A stretch of 64,000 nt of DNA, taken from Sinorhizobium fredii USDA 257. GTDB taxonomy: Bacteria; Pseudomonadota; Alphaproteobacteria; Rhizobiales; Rhizobiaceae. Position 1 is the first letter of the stretch, and each line of letters opens with the position of its first letter. The translations under genes were made by a program, and so were the position numbers. The notes beneath the pieces were generated by a model. The model had not been told where the DNA came from. It searched no databases and was given only the letters and a program-made list of their open reading frames with translations. This document shows positions 47,007 to 55,045 of the stretch, in pieces. The DNA is taken from the NCBI RefSeq assembly GCF_000265205.3, contig NC_018000.1:4526001-4590000 (forward strand), given 5' to 3'.

Positions 47007-47726
47007 ATGGAAATGCGCAAGATCGGCCTCATCGGCGGCATGAGCTTCGAAAGCTCGGCGGTCTACTACCGGATGGTCAACGAGGCCGTTCGCGAGCGTA
47101 TGGGCGCGTTGCATTCGGCGGAAGTGCTCCTCCATTCCGTCGACTTCCAGAAAATCGTCGACCTGCAGAAGGCCGGCCGCTGGGACGAGGCCGCCCGGCG
47201 CCTGTCCGGGGTTGCGCGCGCACTTCAATCCGGCGGGGCCGATTGCGTGCTGATCTGCACCAACACCATGCACCTGATCGCCGACACCGTTGCAGCTTCC
47301 GTCGAAATCCCGCTGATCAACATCATCGACGAAACCGCGCTTCGCCTGAAGGCTGCAGGCAGCCGCCAACCGCTGCTGCTCGCCACCCGCTACACGATGG
47401 AGCACGGCTTCTATGCCGAGCGCATGAAGGCTCACGGCATCGATCTGATCGTCCCGGACGCCGACGGACGTAAACTGACCCACGAAGTGATCTTCGACGA
47501 ACTCTGCGTCGGCAAAGTGCTGGACGCTTCACGCGAGGCGCTGGTGGGGCTCATTGAAAAAGCGAAGGCGAAAGGTGCCGATGCGGTCATTCTCGGTTGC
47601 ACCGAGATCTGCCTGATCCTCGATCCAGCGAACCTGCCGCTGCCGGGCTTCGATTCCACGGCGATCCATGCCGAAGCCGCCGTTGATTTCGCACTCCCCG
47701 ACCAAAAGGTAAATTGCGCTGCCTGA
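47007..47726 (+). CDS. Aspartate/glutamate racemase family protein
   Basis: The 239-residue enzyme has the two racemase Cys motifs: LICTNTMHLIADTV (first catalytic Cys) and VILGCTEICLIL (second catalytic Cys), plus GLIGGMSFESSAVYYRMVN at the start. It racemises aspartate, glutamate or a related amino acid without cofactor; hydantoin-type racemases are an alternative reading. I chose the ATG at 47007 because AAAGGGA lies about 8 bases upstream. The divergent Lrp gene suggests amino-acid-responsive control. Confidence 0.9.
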   Translation: MEMRKIGLIGGMSFESSAVYYRMVNEAVRERMGALHSAEVLLHSVDFQKIVDLQKAGRWDEAARRLSGVARALQSGGADCVLICTNTMHLIADTVAASVEIPLINIIDETALRLKAAGSRQPLLLATRYTMEHGFYAERMKAHGIDLIVPDADGRKLTHEVIFDELCVGKVLDASREALVGLIEKAKAKGADAVILGCTEICLILDPANLPLPGFDSTAIHAEAAVDFALPDQKVNCAA

Positions 47727-47961
47727 CCGAACGCCAACGCTGTTGCAGGCAAGACAACGCCCGCTCCTGCCGGGCGTGCGTTGTCAATGTAACGGCGATC
47801 GCCGACGCCGATACCTCGCATCCGACGCCGGCGCGGCGTCGCTGATACATCCCCATCGCAGCACCAAGAGCAATGCCGATCGTGATGCCGAGCGGAACGT
47901 TTTCGAGCGCGGCTCCTAAGACCGCGCCAACACCGATGCCCATTGCAATACCAACTGCCAT
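47587..47961 (-). CDS. Possible small glycine-zipper membrane protein
   Basis: The first 45 residues form a plausible glycine-zipper membrane protein (MAVGIAMGIGVGAVLGAALEN...GITIGIALGAAMGM). The reading frame then runs about 140 bases into the end of the convergent racemase gene, with a C-terminus that does not look real. The true protein probably ends near QRRRAGV, with the stop lost or read differently. Rhizobia encode many such 45-60 residue proteins. The 5' end is convincing, the 3' end is not. Confidence 0.35.
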   Translation of the reverse strand: MAVGIAMGIGVGAVLGAALENVPLGITIGIALGAAMGMYQRRRAGVGCEVSASAIAVTLTTHARQERALSCLQQRWRSVRQRNLPFGRGVRNQRRLRHGSPWNRSPAAAGSLDRGSGRSRCNRE

Positions 47962-47999
47962 GAGTTTGGCAATACCACAGGCATGTGGCGACAATCCGC

Positions 48000-48404
48000 C
48001 TATGGCCCCTCGTCAAACTCAGCACGCGCCTTGCGTATCGCGTCGTGATTTTCGAGCGACCAGTCGACGAATAGTCTCAAGACATCCAGGAACGAACGGC
48101 CGAGATCGGTGAGGCCGTATTCCACGCTCGGCGGCTGCGTCGGGTAGACGGTACGGCTCAAATAGCCGTCGCGCTGCAGATCGCGCAGCGTCTGCGTCAG
48201 CATCCGCTGGGAAATGTCCGGGATCAGCCGGCGGAGTTGCGAGAAACGCAGCGGCCCGTCGGCGAGCGACAGGATCATCAGCGAATTCCACTTCCCGCCG
48301 ATATTGTCCATCACATCGCGCACCGGGCAGTTGTCCATGTCGAGCGGCACGCCGCAGACGATTGCCACCCGCTTGCCCTTCACCGCGCCGGTCGCCTTGT
48401 TCAT
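48000..48404 (-). CDS. HxlR-type regulator (QorR-like)
   Basis: This 134-residue winged-helix regulator has the HxlR signature with the conserved Cys in [21 protein letters not shown]. The central [33 protein letters not shown] and [13 protein letters not shown] are also present. HxlR proteins sense reactive electrophiles or quinones through this Cys. It is divergent from a QorB-like quinone reductase gene 150 bases away, the same layout as E. coli ytfH-ytfG (qorB), so it probably controls that gene by redox sensing. Confidence 0.92.
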   Translation of the reverse strand: MNKATGAVKGKRVAIVCGVPLDMDNCPVRDVMDNIGGKWNSLMILSLADGPLRFSQLRRLIPDISQRMLTQTLRDLQRDGYLSRTVYPTQPPSVEYGLTDLGRSFLDVLRLFVDWSLENHDAIRKARAEFDEGP

Positions 48405-48556
48405 GCCGGTACCCTTTCCGTAACCACCGCAGAAAAAACTGCCTCCTTTACAGCTCTTAGCAGATTACGGGATAAGAGCAACTCTCAAAAAGCGACCAGA
48501 TTTCGAAATGAGCCGATTCAGGCTGCGAAGCTGGAAAGCAGAGTGAAAGGAAGATC

Positions 48557-49444
48557 ATGCCCCAGAGATTGCTCGTAACCGGCGCCGCAGGTCAGCTCGG
48601 CAAACTCGTACTCGATGCGCTTCTCGCCGCCGGCAACACAAAGCCGGCCGATATCATCGCCACCAGCCGCGATGTCACCAAGCTCGCCGATTATGCGGCC
48701 AAGGGCATCGAGACCCGCGCTGCCAGCTTCGACGACCCCGCCTCGCTCGAAAAGGCCTTTGCCGGCGCCGACCGCATACTCATCATCTCGACCGACACGC
48801 TGGACGAACCGGGCAAGCGGCTGAAGCAGCATCTCGCCGCCGTCGACGCGGCCAAAAAGGCCGGCGTCAAGCACATCCTCTATACGTCCATGCCCAATCC
48901 GGAAAACTCGGTCATTCCCTTTGCCGCCGATCATCTCGGCACCGAAAACGCCATCAAGGCGAGCGGCATCCCCTACACGATCCTGCGCAATGCCTGGTAC
49001 ATGGAGAACCTGTTCCTGGCGCTGCCGCACGCACTTCAGACCGGGCAATGGTTCTCGTCGGCCGGCGAAGGCCGCATCTCCCATGTGTCGCGCGGCGACC
49101 TCGCCAAGGCCGCTGCCGCCGCGCTGGAATCGGACGCGACGGAAAGCCGCATTTATACGCTGACTGGAGCGCAGGCCCTGACGACCGCGGAGATCGCCAC
49201 CCTTGTCGCCGAAGCCACCGGCAAGAAGCTCGAAGTCGTCCACATTTCCGATGAGGCATTGGCAGGCGGTCTCAAGGGGGCCGGGCTGCCGGACTTCTTC
49301 GTCCCGATCCTCGTCTCCTTCGACACCAATACGCGTGAAGGCCATTTCGATGTCGTGACCAACGATGTGGCGAACCTCACAGCCAACGCACCGCTTGGCC
49401 TCGCCGCCTTCCTCGAGGCGAACAAGGCGGCGCTCGCCCACTAG
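48557..49444 (+). CDS. qorB: NmrA/QorB-like NAD(P)H quinone oxidoreductase
   Basis: The 295-residue atypical SDR has the N-terminal cofactor motif LVTGAAGQLGKLVLDAL (GxxGxxG). The region ADRILIISTDTLDEPGKRLKQHLAAVDAAKKAGVKHILYTS is strongly conserved in QorB-like proteins, as are GIPYTILRNAWYMENLF and SHVSRGDLAKAAAAAL. It should reduce quinones with NADPH. The divergent HxlR-type gene is its likely regulator. The ATG at 48557 is preceded by AAAGGAAG with good spacing. Confidence 0.9.
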   Translation: MPQRLLVTGAAGQLGKLVLDALLAAGNTKPADIIATSRDVTKLADYAAKGIETRAASFDDPASLEKAFAGADRILIISTDTLDEPGKRLKQHLAAVDAAKKAGVKHILYTSMPNPENSVIPFAADHLGTENAIKASGIPYTILRNAWYMENLFLALPHALQTGQWFSSAGEGRISHVSRGDLAKAAAAALESDATESRIYTLTGAQALTTAEIATLVAEATGKKLEVVHISDEALAGGLKGAGLPDFFVPILVSFDTNTREGHFDVVTNDVANLTANAPLGLAAFLEANKAALAH

Positions 49445-49500
49445 CTTGCAGCGGTTGTTCCCCGAAGGCATAGCCCCGGCCACCGGCCGGGGCTATTTGC

Positions 49501-49641
49501 ACCGCGACTGACGAAGCAAGGTCGCTCGGCATCTTCGGTTCGCCCTCTTTCGTTGCCGATGGCGAACTGTTCTGGGGCCACGATCGGCTGGAGAACGCGA
49601 TCGAATGGCAGCACAATCTGGATCAGGGGAAGGCGGGATAA
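49501..49641 (+). pseudogene. Remnant of DsbA/HCCA-isomerase C-terminus
   Basis: A short in-frame fragment reads TDEARSLGIFGSPSFVADGE, then LFWGHDRLENAIEW, and ends in a stop at 49641. GSPSFVADGELFWGHDRLE is the typical C-terminal segment of DsbA-like 2-hydroxychromene-2-carboxylate isomerases. No start or N-terminal four fifths are present. It lies in the gap after qorB and is a decayed gene tail. Confidence 0.75.
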
Positions 49642-49648
49642 GGGACAT

Positions 49649-50101
49649 TCACGCCTTTCCCGATCCGGAAACCAGCCACCTATCCAGCGACAGTCTCCCC
49701 GCCCCCCAGGTGATGACGGCAAGCGCCATCGCGGCCCAGGTCAGATGTATCGGCCAACCATCCGGCACCGTCAGTTGGATGACGATCGTCATCGCCAGCA
49801 GGCCGAGGGCGGCAACGCGCGTGGCCAGCCCTAGCACGAGAAGCGCCGGCAACAGGATTTCCGCGCAGGCGACTACAAATGCCAACACCGCCGGCGCCGG
49901 AAAGTCATAGGGGCCACCCGGCAGGTGCAGTTTGAGTTCCGAGGTAAAGAGCAGGATGGCGACATCGTTCAACTGCAGGAACCCATCCCACTTGCTCATG
50001 CCGGAGCGCCAGAAGGGCACGGCGAGGCCGAAGCGCAAGGCAAGCTGGGCAAGCGATACGGGCGCCATGGCGGCAATCCGCCCGTCGATCTGCCCGAGCA
50101 A
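49649..50101 (-). CDS. DoxX family membrane protein (BufD-like)
   Basis: The 150-residue product has four hydrophobic helices (LAQLALRFGLAVPFWRSGM, PAVLAFVVACAEILLPALLVLG, RVAALGLLAMTIVIQLTV, THLTWAAMALAVITWGAG) and the DoxX pattern around WDGFLQLND. It is the last gene of the bufferin-type operon, 51 bases after the DUF2063 gene. DoxX proteins often end such operons and may take part in redox or metal handling at the membrane. The TTG start at 50101 has a strong GGGAGG; an in-frame ATG at 50068 is the alternative. Confidence 0.8.
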   Translation of the reverse strand: MLGQIDGRIAAMAPVSLAQLALRFGLAVPFWRSGMSKWDGFLQLNDVAILLFTSELKLHLPGGPYDFPAPAVLAFVVACAEILLPALLVLGLATRVAALGLLAMTIVIQLTVPDGWPIHLTWAAMALAVITWGAGRLSLDRWLVSGSGKA

Positions 50102-50152
50102 GCCCCCCTCCCCACGGGCTTATCGAAGAATCTCCGTTTGGACGTCAGCATC

Positions 50153-50944
50153 TCATCCTCCATCTTGGATCGCCGCGACGGCGCCGGCCTCGAACATCGT
50201 GCGAATAGCGGTTGCGAGATCGAATTCCTGGCAGCAGGTGCTCGCCGTCGCCGCCGCGTTTCCGAGCGGCTCACCGGCAATGAGGCAGTCGAGAAAAGTA
50301 TCCGCGCCGGGCGGGAGGCGACGAACCTCCACCTCCAGCACCGGCCTTGTTACAAGGGCGCTCTCCGGAGCCGTAGCATTGATGCGCCCCACCGGGTCGC
50401 TCGCACGGTTCGCTGAAAAGATGGTCACGGCCGGATAGGCAGAACGGACAATGCGGGTCGCCGGATGCGCCACGAACACAAGGCCGCCAAGCCGTTCTGG
50501 CGGCATTAAGGCCAGCAGACCCGCCTCCAGCACGGCGGCGTCCGCCGCATGATAGGCATCGAGCCAGGCCCTCTCGATGCGTGCGACATCCGCCAGCCAG
50601 GGCATGGATTGCGCATGTTCGTAGCGCTCGATGAAATCGGGAAAATCCCGGCCGTACTCGAACAGCAGCGGCGACGTCGGCGGCGCCTCGCGGATGTGGA
50701 ACCGCGCCATGGCGCGAAAGAATGCCTCGCCGGTGATGCGCATGGTTGCGGGGAACACGGCAGCAAGTGCATCGATCAGGCTGACGGTCACGTTGTTGCG
50801 ATAGACGTTGAAGCGCTTGTCGGCGGCCTTGCCGTTCGGGCCGGCGACAAGCGCAGGGGTCGCGCAACTGGGATCGAGCAGCCCTTGCGCGAGGCGCCGC
50901 GGATAGCTCAGCCCGGCAAAATCGCTCTTCTCAAGCGTTTGCAT
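50153..50944 (-). CDS. DUF2063 protein, MNIO partner (BufC-like)
   Basis: This 263-residue protein matches the DUF2063 family: an N-terminal domain [39 protein letters not shown], then [17 protein letters not shown] and a C-terminal part. DUF2063 proteins work beside DUF692 (MNIO) enzymes as the precursor-recruiting partner (C partner) for RiPP maturation. The ATG at 50944 overlaps the end of the DUF692 gene by 14 bases, so the two proteins are probably made in fixed ratio. It contains two adjacent Cys (ASTCCQEF) near the C-terminus. Confidence 0.88.
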   Translation of the reverse strand: MQTLEKSDFAGLSYPRRLAQGLLDPSCATPALVAGPNGKAADKRFNVYRNNVTVSLIDALAAVFPATMRITGEAFFRAMARFHIREAPPTSPLLFEYGRDFPDFIERYEHAQSMPWLADVARIERAWLDAYHAADAAVLEAGLLALMPPERLGGLVFVAHPATRIVRSAYPAVTIFSANRASDPVGRINATAPESALVTRPVLEVEVRRLPPGADTFLDCLIAGEPLGNAAATASTCCQEFDLATAIRTMFEAGAVAAIQDGG

Positions 50945-51857
50945 GCATCCTCTCCCATCGCAATGCCGCGCCACGATCAAGGATGGCCTGCGCTGCCTTC
51001 GCCTCGGCTTTCAGCACCGGCCATTCGGGAATCGCGCTATCCCATTCGACAAGCGTCGGGATCGGGCCGCATCGGCCGACGACGATGTCGAAGAGTTTCC
51101 ACACCGCATCGGCGACTGGCCCGTCGTGACTGTCGATCAGCAGGCGATCGCCTTCGTCGTCCTCTTGTTCGGCATGGCCGGCCAGATGGATCTCGCCGAC
51201 GTGCTCGAGCGGGTAGTCCGAGAGATATTCAAGCGCCGAAAAATCCTGGTTTGTCGCCGAGACGAAGACGTTGTTGATGTCGAGCAGCAGACCGCAGCCG
51301 GTCCGTCTCACGATCTCCCGGATGAAGGCTGCCTCGCTCATCGTCGACTCCTTGAAGAGCACATATGTCGAGGCGTTTTCCAGCAGGAGCGGCCGGCCGA
51401 TCGCCTCCTGCACCTCGTCTATGTGCTCGGCGACGCGCCGCAAGGTGGCTTCGGTGTAAGGCAGTGGCAGCAGGTCGTTGTAATAGGTCGTGTTGTGGGT
51501 CGACCAGGCCAGGTGCTCCGAGACGAGCGCAGGCTCATAGCGCTCGACCAGCTCTGCGAAGCGGCCGAGATGGGCCTCGTCGAGTGGCTGCGGCCCGCCG
51601 ATCGACATGCAGACACCATGGAGCGACACCGGATAGTCCTCGCGTATTCGCGTGAGCGCCGCATGCGGTGGGCCGCCTGCCCCCATGTAGTTTTCCGCAT
51701 GAACCTCGAAGAAGCCGCTATCCCGGCCGCCGTCCGCAAGGATGGATGGCAGATGCTGGTGCTTGAAACTCGTACCAGCCCGTCCGTCGATCGGATGCGC
51801 CGGAAAGCGGAGCGTTGCCGATGCGCCGCGATCCGTATGAATTGCCAATTTCGGCAT
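50931..51857 (-). CDS. DUF692 MNIO enzyme (BufB-like)
   Basis: This 308-residue TIM-barrel protein belongs to the multinuclear non-heme iron-dependent oxidative enzymes (DUF692), which modify Cys residues of RiPP precursors. Metal-binding blocks are visible: [69 protein letters not shown] and TLVEWDS, giving the expected His/Glu/Asp ligands. MbnB for methanobactin and BufB for bufferins belong to this family. The ATG at 51857 has GGAGG six bases upstream. It lies between the precursor gene and the DUF2063 partner gene. Confidence 0.93.
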   Translation of the reverse strand: MPKLAIHTDRGASATLRFPAHPIDGRAGTSFKHQHLPSILADGGRDSGFFEVHAENYMGAGGPPHAALTRIREDYPVSLHGVCMSIGGPQPLDEAHLGRFAELVERYEPALVSEHLAWSTHNTTYYNDLLPLPYTEATLRRVAEHIDEVQEAIGRPLLLENASTYVLFKESTMSEAAFIREIVRRTGCGLLLDINNVFVSATNQDFSALEYLSDYPLEHVGEIHLAGHAEQEDDEGDRLLIDSHDGPVADAVWKLFDIVVGRCGPIPTLVEWDSAIPEWPVLKAEAKAAQAILDRGAALRWERMHANA

Positions 51858-51895
51858 CGTTGCCTCCACTTTCCGGCTTGGAGTTGCAAGTTCGC

Positions 51896-52219
51896 TTAAG
51901 ACGGAAGGTCGCGCGACAGTGCCTCCGGCGAGCCCTTGCGGCCGCCCGGCAGTTCCATCGTCATGCAGGTGCCGCCATCGACGAATTTCCAGGCGTTGCC
52001 CTGATAGTCGACCGTCGACGTGGCCTGGCAGGTCGTGCCCGGTCCGGCCGCGCAGTCATTCTGGCCCTTCAGCGCGACACCGAAGCATTTCTCCTTGCCG
52101 GCGTCCATCGCAGCCTTGACCTGCTCCTGCGAAAGCGGCGCGGCGATCGCCAGCGACGAAACCGCTGCCGCCACGGCGCCTGCCAGTGCAGCAGCGCTGA
52201 TCATTGATTTCTTGGACAT
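51896..52219 (-). CDS. Bufferin-type RiPP precursor (DUF2282)
   Basis: The 107-residue product has a signal peptide ending LAIA^APL and a mature core with four Cys: Cys45 (EKCFGVAL), Cys56 (GQNDCAAGP), Cys64 (TTCQATS) and Cys85 (GTCMTME). The EKC...GxNDCA pattern is the DUF2282/bufferin core, in which Cys residues are converted by the MNIO enzyme to thiooxazole-type groups that bind copper. The operon order precursor, enzyme, partner, DoxX is canonical. The ATG at 52219 has GGAG upstream. It is secreted to the periplasm, where it would buffer metal ions. Confidence 0.92.
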   Translation of the reverse strand: MSKKSMISAAALAGAVAAAVSSLAIAAPLSQEQVKAAMDAGKEKCFGVALKGQNDCAAGPGTTCQATSTVDYQGNAWKFVDGGTCMTMELPGGRKGSPEALSRDLPS

Positions 52220-52279
52220 GTCATCTCTCCATGTTGATGGGTCTCGTGCACCCCTTGTTTCGGGCCGCACAAAGCCTCG

Positions 52280-52305
52280 TTCGCCGCCAATGGGAGAAAT
52301 GTTAC
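52280..52305 (-). promoter_or_regulatory. Putative SigF-type promoter of the bufferin operon
   Basis: On the minus strand GTAACA (52300-52305) and CGAA (52280-52283) are separated by exactly 16 bases. This equals the GTAACC-N16-CGAA consensus reported for Caulobacter SigF except for one base. It places transcription about 50 bases before the precursor ATG. Confidence 0.7.
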
Positions 52306-52449
52306 ATTCCCACCCCACACGCTTTCGTGAGCACGGTTCCGCGCGAGATCACGTTGATTTTGGATTGACTCGACCGAAGATCATGAACGTGATCGGCGAT
52401 GGGAAGTCTGCCCCGGCGTCGCGCCGGAAGGAAATTTGCGGGCCCAGAT

Positions 52450-52474
52450 GTAACAAGCGCTCGGACCCGGCGAA
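52450..52474 (+). promoter_or_regulatory. Putative SigF-type autoregulatory promoter
   Basis: GTAACA (52450-52455) and CGAA (52471-52474) lie on the plus strand with a 15-base spacer, one shorter than in the opposing promoter. It is 17 bases before the proposed sigma-factor GTG, so a transcript from it would have a very short leader. The similarity to the bufferin promoter suggests autoregulation. Confidence 0.5.
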
Positions 52475-52490
52475 TAGGGAGGAAGTACAG

Positions 52491-53018
52491 GTGGACGACA
52501 GCGATCTCGCCCGGCTGTTCCGCGCAGCGCTCGCCGGCGATGAGCGAGCCTATGGCGACTTCCTGCATGCCGCCGCGGAGCTTGTTCGTGTTTGGGCGCG
52601 GCGCAGAACTGCCTGGGGTGGCCTGGATCCGGAAGACATCGTCCAGGAAACACTACTGGCGATCCATGTGAAGCGGCACACCTGGCGGACCGACGGTCCG
52701 GTAGCGCCGTGGCTCTATGCCATCGCCAAGCACAAGCTTGTCGATGCGATACGACGATTGGGCCGCAATCCCACTGTGGAGATCAGCGAACTGGAGGGAC
52801 AGTTCGCAGCTGAGGAAGCGGAAACCGTAAAGGACTGGGAAATAGACCGCGCGCTCGAGATGCTGACACCCGGCCAGCGCTCAGTGGTGACGGCGATCTC
52901 GGTCGAAGGACGTACGATAGCCGAGGCGGCGAGAAGCCTTGATATGAACGAAACCGCAGTTCGCGTCGCTCTCCATCGCGGCCTTGCTGCCATCGCCAGA
53001 CGATTTGGACGTGACTGA
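52491..53018 (+). CDS. sigF: SigF-like ECF sigma factor
   Basis: The 175-residue ECF sigma factor has region 2 (GGLDPEDIVQETLLAIHVKRHTW, APWLYAIAKHKLVDAIRR) and region 4 (LTPGQRSVVTAISVEGRTIAEAARSLDMNETAVRVALHRGL). The GTG at 52491 has GGGAGG at about seven bases; the longer upstream reading is antisense to the precursor gene and not real. It is followed by an NrsF-like anti-sigma gene and lies divergent from the bufferin operon. This is the same arrangement as the metal-responsive SigF-NrsF system of Caulobacter, which controls a bufferin operon. Confidence 0.9.
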   Translation: MDDSDLARLFRAALAGDERAYGDFLHAAAELVRVWARRRTAWGGLDPEDIVQETLLAIHVKRHTWRTDGPVAPWLYAIAKHKLVDAIRRLGRNPTVEISELEGQFAAEEAETVKDWEIDRALEMLTPGQRSVVTAISVEGRTIAEAARSLDMNETAVRVALHRGLAAIARRFGRD

Positions 53019-53019
53019 C

Positions 53020-53658
53020 ATGGAAACGCACGAACTCATCAAGGCCCTTGCGGCGGACGCCCGGCGGAGCGGCGTATCGATGACAGTCGCCTGGTCGAGT
53101 GCCGTTCTCGCAGCCGTCGCCGTCGCCGCCGTCGTCTTCTTCGCCCTGCTCGGCGTGAGGCCGGATATTGCCAGCGTCGCGCAAAGCTTCCGCTTCCTCT
53201 TCAAGTTCGCGGTGACCATCGTCCTTGCCGCGAGCGCGTTCGGCCTCTTGCATATGCTGTCGCGGCCGGAAGCGGATGCGCGACGGTCGCTGCCGCGCCT
53301 TGCTATTGCTCCGACGCTGCTGGCGGCAGGCGTTGTCGCCGAACTCGCCGTCTTGTCGCCGGACACCTGGTCGGCAAGGCTCATCGGGACGAACAGCCTC
53401 GTATGCCTCACCTTCATTCCGCTGATCGGTATTGGTCCGCTGGTACTTCTGCTGCTCGCATTGCGCCACGGCGCGCCCTCCCATCCCACGCTTGCCGGCG
53501 CAGTTGCCGGGCTTGCCGCCGGCGGCCTCGCCGCGACCTTTTATGCCGCCCATTGCACGGACGATTCACCGTTGTTCGTAGCGACATGGTATACGATCGC
53601 GATTGCGGTGCTGACGCTCCTCGGTGCGCTCTGCGCTAGCCGCATTGCCCGCTGGTAG
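53020..53658 (+). CDS. nrsF: NrsF-type membrane anti-sigma factor (DUF1109)
   Basis: The 212-residue protein has a short cytoplasmic N-terminus (METHELIKALAADARR) and six hydrophobic segments, the DUF1109 layout. Cys129 (NSLVCLTF) and Cys179 (AAHCTDDSPLFVATWY) match the two conserved cysteines thought to sense metals in Caulobacter NrsF. The ATG at 53020 starts one base after the sigma stop, so translation is coupled. Metal binding to the Cys would release the sigma factor and turn on the bufferin operon; this is inferred from the family. Confidence 0.9.
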   Translation: METHELIKALAADARRSGVSMTVAWSSAVLAAVAVAAVVFFALLGVRPDIASVAQSFRFLFKFAVTIVLAASAFGLLHMLSRPEADARRSLPRLAIAPTLLAAGVVAELAVLSPDTWSARLIGTNSLVCLTFIPLIGIGPLVLLLLALRHGAPSHPTLAGAVAGLAAGGLAATFYAAHCTDDSPLFVATWYTIAIAVLTLLGALCASRIARW

Positions 53659-53814
53659 CAAACAATCGAGAATATGAGGGGGCCCCATCGACGGCGTTCC
53701 CTCTGCACCGGCGGACACGGCACGGAGCTGATGCGGCGTGCCTCTCCACGCCGCGAGACAGCTGCAAGGGCGCCCTGACCTTAAATCACCGCGCGGCCCG
53801 CCACCCATGTGTCC

Positions 53815-54006
53815 TTAAATGGTAGCTGGAGGCGCCGCCGGTGGGGATGCCGCAGGCTTGCGCACGGGCTTGCCCTCCTCGGCCTTGTAGAAGAACTGGC
53901 TCGCAACCAGCCGGCCCTTCAGCGGCCTGAGGGGCGGAATGCAGGTCAAGAGCATGAACGGGCCCGTAACCAACAGCTGCATCCAGAACGGCGCATTGTA
54001 TTGCAC
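53815..54006 (-). pseudogene. Remnant of a DUF983 membrane protein
   Basis: The 63-residue fragment reads YNAPFWMQLLVTGPFMLLTC then IPPLRPLKGRLVASQFFYKAEEG. This is the C-terminal hydrophobic helix and charged tail of DUF983 proteins, whose usual length is about 130-150 residues. The N-terminal Cys-rich zinc-finger-like part and the first membrane segments are missing. It is probably a decayed gene rather than a small functional protein. Confidence 0.6.
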
Positions 54007-54103
54007 GGGTCGACTAGGCCGCGATTTGGGCTTCTCCGACTACAGCAATCCTGCCGCTCGCCGCCCGCCCGACCCATGGTCGTATCGCAGCTGTTGGATC
54101 GCC

Positions 54104-54856
54104 CTACGCCGCCTCGCCGCAGGCACGGCGGAAGCGGCGCACCGTCTCGGCCATGCCGTATTCCAGCGCGTCGGCCGTCAGGCCATGGCCGATCGAGACT
54201 TCGGCGAGCACCGGGATATGCTTGACGAGCCGCGGCAGGTTGGCGACGGTCAGGTCGTGACCTGCATTGACCGCGAGGCCAAGGTCCGCCGCGATTTCGG
54301 CGGTGCGGCCGAGCTCGCCGGCGATCCGCTCGGCCTCGTCCGAATCGTCGTGGCAGCCGCCATAGGGGCCTGTATAGAGTTCGATGCGATCCGCCCCCGC
54401 CTCCTTGGCGATCTTCAGCGCTTCCCGGTCCGGATCGCCATCGGCAAACAGCGACACGCGGAAGCCCTTCCCCTTGAGGCGCCCGACGACGTTGGCGAGC
54501 AGAACGTGGTTCTCGCGAAAGTCCCAGCCGTGGTCGGAGGTCGCCTGCGCCGGGTCATCGGGCACCAGCGTCACCTGCTCCGGTTCGTGCCGTTCAACGA
54601 GTTGGAGGAACTCCTCGTTGGGATAGCCTTCCATATTAAACTCCGCCCCCGGAAATTCATCGTCGATCAGATCGCGGATCGGCTGCAGGTCGGAAAACCG
54701 GATGTGCCGCTGATCGGGACGCGGATGCACGGTCAGTCCGCTCGCCCCCGCCTGAAGCGCGATGCGGCCGAGGCCGGTCACGGAGGGCCAGGGAAGATCG
54801 CGCCGGTTGCGTAGCATGGCGATGGCATTGAGATTCACGGAAAGCTTGGCGGGCAT
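54104..54856 (-). CDS. pdxJ: Pyridoxine 5'-phosphate synthase
   Basis: This 250-residue TIM barrel closes the DXP-dependent vitamin B6 pathway, joining 1-deoxyxylulose-5-phosphate with 3-amino-2-oxopropyl phosphate. The motifs match Pdx[75 protein letters not shown] and [13 protein letters not shown]. The length is that of the family. It is on its own here, with no acpS partner. Confidence 0.96.
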   Translation of the reverse strand: MPAKLSVNLNAIAMLRNRRDLPWPSVTGLGRIALQAGASGLTVHPRPDQRHIRFSDLQPIRDLIDDEFPGAEFNMEGYPNEEFLQLVERHEPEQVTLVPDDPAQATSDHGWDFRENHVLLANVVGRLKGKGFRVSLFADGDPDREALKIAKEAGADRIELYTGPYGGCHDDSDEAERIAGELGRTAEIAADLGLAVNAGHDLTVANLPRLVKHIPVLAEVSIGHGLTADALEYGMAETVRRFRRACGEAA

Positions 54857-54993
54857 ATCGAAACTTTCAAAGCGTGCACTCGAAGGAGTGTGTCGGCGAC
54901 CAAATCGATCGTCGCAGTTCTACCGCAGATTTTGCAAGATCGGAATCGGCCTTTGCACGGTTTCCCTCGTAGCGTTTTGACAGTGCCTGATTA

Positions 54994-55007
54994 TGTTGAT
55001 ATCAACA
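54994..55007. promoter_or_regulatory. Perfect palindrome TGTTGATATCAACA
   Basis: A 14-bp perfect palindrome lies 39 bases before the DUF899 start, in AT-rich DNA. It probably binds a dimeric regulator; the GTTGATATCAAC core resembles operators of small repressors. The regulator is not in this neighbourhood. Confidence 0.6.
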
Positions 55008-55045
55008 CAATCGCTTCAATTGGCAGCTTGAATGAGGAGAGCACC

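Noticed and set aside
52020..52490. An N-terminal extension of the ECF sigma factor
   Set aside because: It is antisense to the bufferin precursor and its promoter; the GTG at 52491 with GGGAGG gives a normal ECF length.
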